Of a stretch of DNA of 8,970 nt, positions 5,117-8,970 are shown one piece after another (the stretch's first letter is position 1; every line of letters starts with the position of its first letter). This DNA is from Clostridia bacterium (GTDB lineage: Bacteria > Bacillota > Clostridia > UBA1381): assembly GCA_900770405.1 (NCBI GenBank), contig CAAGKL010000244.1, positions 1-8,970 on the forward strand, given 5' to 3'. Position numbers and translations under genes: made by a program. Under the pieces are notes generated by a model, which was not told where the DNA came from, did not search any database, and was given only the letters and a program-made list of their open reading frames with translations.

Positions 5117-7138
5117 TCAATTCATCACCGTGTCGGCGCAAATTACCGTTTCGGTTCGCTTTTTAAGCAGCGCATTTTCCGCGCTCTCCAGCCCCGGGTC
5201 GGCTGCGGCAATTTCGTCCGCCGCCTTCTGCGCCAGTGCAAGTATGGCACTGTCCTCGAAAAGGTTCGCGATTTTCAGCTCCGGCAGCCCGTGCTGCCTT
5301 GTACCGAAAAAGTCCCCCGGTCCGCGCAGCTTTAAATCCTGCTCGGCTATGTAAAAGCCATCGTTTGATTTGCACATCGTTTCCATGCGCTTTTTCACGA
5401 CCTCGCCGCTGCCGTGCGCCATCAGTATGCAATACGCGCCGACCTCGCCGCGCCCGACACGTCCGCGCAGCTGATGCAGCTGCGACAGCCCGAACCGCTC
5501 CGCATTTTCGATTATCATAATATTCGCCGCAGGGACATTCACCCCCACCTCAATCACGGTTGTCGACACCAGTACATTAATCCTGCCGCCGACAAAATCC
5601 GCCATAACCGCATTTTTTTCCGCCGGCTTCATTCGCCCGTGCACGAGCCCGATACAGAGGTCGGGGTATATGCTCTGCAGCCTGTCCCTGAGCTGCGAGG
5701 CGTTCTCCAGATCCGACTTACTCGTCTCCTCGACCAGCGGGCAGACAACATAACCCTGCATACCGGCGCGTATATTTTTCTCCATAAATGCATACGCCCG
5801 CTTGCGCATATCCTCGCCGACCGCGTAGGTTTTCACCGGCTTTCTGCCGGGCGGCAGCTCGTCGATTACCGACACGTTCAAATCCCCGTACAAAATCAGC
5901 GCAAGCGTACGCGGAATCGGCGTCGCGGTCATAACGAGCACATTCACGTTTTCGCCCTTGTCGATCAGGCTGCTGCGCTGCGCCACGCCGAAACGGTGCT
6001 GCTCGTCGGTCACGCACAGCGCCAGGTTGTGAAATTCAACATTTTTCTGGATAATTGCGTGCGTGCCGATAATGACCTGTGCGCTGCCGTCGGCAATTTC
6101 TGCAAGTGTCGTCTTTTTATCCCTGCTCGACGAGGTGAGCAGCACCGTATGTATCCCGAACGGCTCGAGCATCTGCCGGAAGCTGTCGTAATGCTGCGCG
6201 GCGAGAATTTCCGTCGGTGCCATAAGGGCTGCCTGTGCACCGTTTTTCACCGCAAGGTACATTGTGCAGGCGGCAACCGCCGTCTTTCCTGAGCCGACAT
6301 CGCCCTGCACAAGCCTGCTCATCGCGGTGTCCCTGCCAAGATCCGCCGCAATGTCCCGCACGGCGCGCCTCTGCGCCCCGGTCATCTCAAACGGCAGCGA
6401 CGTCATAAACTCCGTCGCATCTGTATCGGCAAAGGGCGTGCGGTGCCGCGCCGCATTATTCCCCTTCCTCAGCATCAGCGCAAGCCGCAAAAGCAGCAGC
6501 TCCTCAAACACAAACCGCCGCCTTGCCAGCTCATACGCCTTTGCGTCGCCCGGAAAATGAATATTCTTCAATGAAAAATTAAGCTCCGCCAGCATATATT
6601 CCCTGCGGATTTTCTCCGGCAGGTACTCGGTCGTATACTCGCAGAAATTGAGCGCGCTCTCCACCGCCGAGCGCATCGCCGTCTGCGAAAGCCCCTCGCA
6701 CAGCCGATAAACCGGCACAATCCCGCCGGTAAAGCGCTGTCTGTCCGCACGCTCATACACCGGATTTACCATCTCGCGCCTGCCGCGATTTATCACAATT
6801 TTGCCGAAAAACACATACTCATTTTCCGCCAAAAACGCGTTTTTCACATACCGGTTATTGTACCAGATAATCCTCAGCGTGTCGGTATCATCGCACACCA
6901 CCGCCTGGTAAATCGTCATATTCCGCCGCACGCGGCTCTCGCGCACAGGTGAAAAAAGCCGCGCGCGTATACACACGTCTGCGTCCGGCTGCGCCTCGTC
7001 AATTTTCAGAGTTTTTGACCTGTCCTCGTAGGTTCTCGGGAAATAGCGCAGCAGGCTCTCAATATCGGTAATGCCGAGCTTTTCCAAAAGCTCCGCGCGC
7101 TTTGTGCCTATACCCTTGATTTTGGTAAGCTCATTCAT
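5117..7138 (-). CDS. recG: ATP-dependent DNA helicase RecG
   Basis: RecG is a cytosolic superfamily 2 translocase that remodels stalled replication forks and branch-migrates Holliday junctions. From the ATG at 7138 the protein is 673 residues, the usual size. An N-terminal helix-hairpin-like part (IKGIGTKRAELLEKLG, 7-22) leads into the OB-fold wedge domain (about 50-150). The helicase core has Walker A GDVGSGKT (279-286), DEQHRFG (378-384), TATPIPRT (404-411), TTVIEVGVNVP (526-536) and QLHQLRGRVGRG (553-564). The C-terminal TRG motif region (about 592-617) couples ATP hydrolysis to movement. No motif is damaged. An in-frame extension to 7303 is rejected because it overlaps fakA and lacks homology, whereas GGAG lies 7 nt before the chosen ATG. 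The order fakA-recG is common in Firmicutes. A terminator-like hairpin lies just upstream. Confidence 0.98.
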   Translation of the reverse strand: MNELTKIKGIGTKRAELLEKLGITDIESLLRYFPRTYEDRSKTLKIDEAQPDADVCIRARLFSPVRESRVRRNMTIYQAVVCDDTDTLRIIWYNNRYVKNAFLAENEYVFFGKIVINRGRREMVNPVYERADRQRFTGGIVPVYRLCEGLSQTAMRSAVESALNFCEYTTEYLPEKIRREYMLAELNFSLKNIHFPGDAKAYELARRRFVFEELLLLRLALMLRKGNNAARHRTPFADTDATEFMTSLPFEMTGAQRRAVRDIAADLGRDTAMSRLVQGDVGSGKTAVAACTMYLAVKNGAQAALMAPTEILAAQHYDSFRQMLEPFGIHTVLLTSSSRDKKTTLAEIADGSAQVIIGTHAIIQKNVEFHNLALCVTDEQHRFGVAQRSSLIDKGENVNVLVMTATPIPRTLALILYGDLNVSVIDELPPGRKPVKTYAVGEDMRKRAYAFMEKNIRAGMQGYVVCPLVEETSKSDLENASQLRDRLQSIYPDLCIGLVHGRMKPAEKNAVMADFVGGRINVLVSTTVIEVGVNVPAANIMIIENAERFGLSQLHQLRGRVGRGEVGAYCILMAHGSGEVVKKRMETMCKSNDGFYIAEQDLKLRGPGDFFGTRQHGLPELKIANLFEDSAILALAQKAADEIAAADPGLESAENALLKKRTETVICADTVMN

Positions 7139-7154
7139 ACTCCCACTCCGTCCG

Positions 7155-7189
7155 AAAAAAGCGGCGAAGCCGTGCAGACGACCTCGCCG
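7155..7189 (-). terminator. Intrinsic terminator or attenuator between fakA and recG
   Basis: The minus-strand RNA forms an unbroken 12-bp stem (CGGCGAGGUCGU with ACGGCUUCGCCG, two G-U pairs) around a CUGC tetraloop (7177-7174), then C and six U's (7160-7155). It begins 7 nt after the fakA stop codon. The recG ATG is 16 nt past the U-tract and its GGAG site lies in that gap. So recG must be reached by read-through or from a promoter inside fakA. Confidence 0.87.
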
Positions 7190-7196
7190 TGAAATT

Positions 7197-8825
7197 CTAT
7201 TCTGCCGAAATAATGTAATAGTAAAGCGGCTGACCGCCGTAGCGCACCGAAACCTCGGCATCGGGGTACTTTTCCTCAAGCACCGCCGCAAGCTTTTGCG
7301 CATCCTCCGCCGGCGTGTCCTCGCCGTAATAAACCGTCACAAATTCGTCGTCATCGTAAATACTGTTGCACAGCTCGAGCAGCACGCTGTCGCGGTCCTT
7401 GCCGACAACATTGATGTGTGAGCCGCACACACCGATTATATCGCCCTCGTGAATTTCCTTGCCGTCCGCCGTTGTGTCGCGTACCGCAAATGTCACCTGC
7501 GCGGTCTTAATCCTCTTTGCCGCCTCGCCCATAGCGTCCGCCAGTTCCTGCGCCTCGCCGTTTTCGTCAAACTCTATCAATGCGCTTATGCACTCGGGTA
7601 TGCTCCGCGTCGCAATCACAAACGCCTTTTTATCGCAAAGCTCCGCCGACTGCGTAGCCGCCATTATAATATTCTTGTTATTCGGGAAAATGAACACGGT
7701 TTCCGCATTCACGCTGTTTACGGCATTCAGAATATCGTCTGTGCTCGGGTTCATTGTCTGCCCGCCGAGAATCACGCGGTCAACGCCCAGATCCTTCAAA
7801 ATCGCCTCAAAGCCGTCACCCGCGCCAACAGCGACAAAGCCGTATTTTTTCTTCGGCTCCTGCTTTTTCGGCGGCTCATTTTTCTTTGCGTCCGTCTCGG
7901 AAATAATGCTCTTATGCTGATATTTCATATTGTCAATCTTAATGTTAATCAGCGAGCCGAGCAGCACCGCGCGCTCGAGCACGTAGCCCGGATTATTCGT
8001 GTGGATATGCACCTTGACAATCTCGTCATCGTCAATAACAAGCATACAGTCGCCCTTGTTTTCTATGCTCTGCTTAAATCCGAGCACATTAACGTCAGGG
8101 CTCGATTTCTCAACAATAAACTCCGTGCAGTAGGAGAATTTAATATTTTCGGTATTTATCGAGCTCTGTGCTGTTTTCACAGCCACCTCGGGCTCGGACG
8201 CGTCCTCACGCTCAACCGGGTTGCCGCAAAGCGCCGCCAGAAAGCCCTCCAAAAGATAAATCCAGCCCTGTCCACCCGCATCAACAACTCCGGCATTTTT
8301 AAGCGCCGGCAGCTGGTCGGGTGTCTTTTCAAGCGCAATTCCGCCCTCGCGGACGGCAGCCTCGATAACGCCCTTCAAATCCGCACCGGCAGTCGCAGCC
8401 TCGCCCGCACCCTGCGCCGCAACGCGCCCCACGGTCAGAATTGTCCCCTCGGTCGGGTTCATTACCGCCGCGTACGCAGCGTCCGAGCCGCTTTTGAGCG
8501 CAGCGGCAAATTCCGTCTCTGTGCACTCATTCTTGCCCTTCATCGCCTTCGCAATGCCGCGGAAATACTGCGACAGAATTACGCCGGAATTACCCCGCGC
8601 GCCGCGCAGCGTCGCATAGGACATAGTATCGCAGATTTTTGTCGCCGACTCGCTCTTTATCTCGCCGAGCGATTTTGCCAGTGCCGAGCAGGTCATCGAC
8701 ATATTCGTGCCTGTGTCGCCGTCGGGCACCGGAAAAACATTTAGCGCGTCGACCTCCTTGCGTTTATTGTAAAGCATATTTGCGCCGGACACAAAACCGA
8801 CAGCAAGCATATGACCATCTATCAT
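7197..8825 (-). CDS. fakA: Fatty acid kinase ATP-binding subunit FakA (YloV/DAK2 family)
   Basis: FakA phosphorylates fatty acids held by FakB proteins, giving acyl-phosphates for membrane lipid synthesis. The 542-residue protein has the full family layout. The N-terminal DAK2/DhaL nucleotide domain has DGDTGTN (35-41, Mg-binding aspartates), RGARGNSGVILSQ (74-86), MNPTEGTILTV (122-132) and VVDAGGQG (180-187). The middle domain has Cys233 and the HIH pair (273-275), at positions I recall as metal ligands in the S. aureus protein. A Lys/Pro-rich linker (about 309-327) leads to the C-terminal domain with VILGGQTMNPS. The start at 8825 has AAAGGA 9 nt upstream; an earlier in-frame ATG at 8861 overlaps the previous gene and is rejected. 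It follows an Asp23/Gls24 gene, as yloU-yloV do in Bacillus subtilis. No FakB/DegV gene is in the window. Confidence 0.95.
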   Translation of the reverse strand: MIDGHMLAVGFVSGANMLYNKRKEVDALNVFPVPDGDTGTNMSMTCSALAKSLGEIKSESATKICDTMSYATLRGARGNSGVILSQYFRGIAKAMKGKNECTETEFAAALKSGSDAAYAAVMNPTEGTILTVGRVAAQGAGEAATAGADLKGVIEAAVREGGIALEKTPDQLPALKNAGVVDAGGQGWIYLLEGFLAALCGNPVEREDASEPEVAVKTAQSSINTENIKFSYCTEFIVEKSSPDVNVLGFKQSIENKGDCMLVIDDDEIVKVHIHTNNPGYVLERAVLLGSLINIKIDNMKYQHKSIISETDAKKNEPPKKQEPKKKYGFVAVGAGDGFEAILKDLGVDRVILGGQTMNPSTDDILNAVNSVNAETVFIFPNNKNIIMAATQSAELCDKKAFVIATRSIPECISALIEFDENGEAQELADAMGEAAKRIKTAQVTFAVRDTTADGKEIHEGDIIGVCGSHINVVGKDRDSVLLELCNSIYDDDEFVTVYYGEDTPAEDAQKLAAVLEEKYPDAEVSVRYGGQPLYYYIISAE

Positions 8826-8847
8826 TTTACATATTCCTTTCTGTCTG

Positions 8848-8970
8848 TTATTCTCCGACACGAACCGATTCCACCGTAACGTTCACCGCGCCGACTTCCT
8901 GTCCGGTCGCCTGTGCCACTCTGTAGCTGACGTTGTGGATAATACTGTCGCATATAACATTGATATTCAC
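8848..8970 (-). CDS. Asp23/Gls24 family protein, C-terminal 40 residues (5' end outside window)
   Basis: The last 40 codons of a gene entering from the right edge. The peptide begins VNINVICDSIIHNV and ends NVTVESVRVGE before a TAA at 8850-8848. The pattern of a hydrophobic strand, a YRVAQATG helix and a final VNVTVESVRV strand fits the C-terminus of Asp23/Gls24 (YloU-like) proteins, small envelope-stress-linked proteins of Gram-positive bacteria. Position directly before fakA, with a 22-nt gap, supports this because yloU-yloV is a conserved pair. The fragment is short, so the call rests partly on context. Confidence 0.8.
   Translation of the reverse strand: MNINVICDSIIHNVSYRVAQATGQEVGAVNVTVESVRVGE

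Noticed and set aside
5414..6292. Plus-strand open frame of 292 codons opposite recG
   Set aside because: It lies antisense to the RecG helicase motifs, has no family resemblance and an Arg/His-rich composition typical of shadow frames.
7139..7303. N-terminal extension of recG
   Set aside because: The extra 55 codons overlap fakA and the terminator hairpin, encode Arg-rich sequence without homology, and the downstream ATG has its own ribosome site.
7449..8744. Long plus-strand open frame (431 codons) opposite fakA
   Set aside because: It is antisense to a gene with clear FakA motifs throughout; its translation is Arg/His/Leu-rich with no recognisable domain, as expected from GC-biased codon use on the other strand.
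8934..8942. Perfect DnaA-box 9-mer (TTATCCACA on the minus strand)
   Set aside because: It is a single copy inside the Asp23/Gls24 coding sequence, without a cluster of boxes or an AT-rich unwinding region nearby, so an origin is not supported.

Overview
The window reads as a core chromosomal segment of a Gram-positive, Clostridia-type bacterium. I infer this from family content and gene order: Asp23/Gls24 protein, fakA and recG followed by rsmD and coaD, a FlK-type thioesterase next to an acetogen-type formate-tetrahydrofolate ligase, strong AGGAGG-like ribosome binding sites, and TTG/GTG starts. The species cannot be named from this. All recognisable genes are on the minus strand, so transcription runs from base 8970 toward base 1. 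I see no phage, transposon, CRISPR, tRNA or rRNA signal.

Layout in transcription order. (1) 8970-7197: the 3' end of an Asp23/Gls24-family gene, then fakA (fatty acid kinase ATP-binding subunit), ending in a strong hairpin plus six U's. (2) 7138-5117: recG, starting only 16 nt after that U-tract. (3) A 129-nt AT-rich gap holding a near-consensus vegetative promoter (TTGACC, 17 nt, TACAAT). It drives rsmD (16S rRNA methyltransferase), coaD (CoA biosynthesis, TTG start) and a small coiled-coil protein of unknown function. This unit ends in an elaborate 49-nt hairpin plus six U's. (4) 3407-1: a tightly packed run of a FlK-like hotdog thioesterase, fhs (GTG start), tsaE, tsaB and the 5' half of rpiB, with junctions overlapping by 11, 1, 4 and 1 nt, indicating co-transcription and translational coupling.

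Functionally the window is housekeeping: fatty acid activation (fakA), DNA repair (recG), ribosome modification (rsmD), CoA synthesis (coaD), one-carbon folate metabolism (fhs), tRNA t6A modification (tsaE/tsaB) and pentose phosphate isomerisation (rpiB). I found no convincing new multi-gene system. The points most worth a second look are the two terminator-like hairpins placed directly against the next gene's ribosome binding site without room for a promoter, the structured hairpin at 3432-3486 (possible structured RNA or dispersed repeat), the unassigned coiled-coil gene beside coaD, and the thioesterase-fhs-tsaE-tsaB-rpiB grouping.
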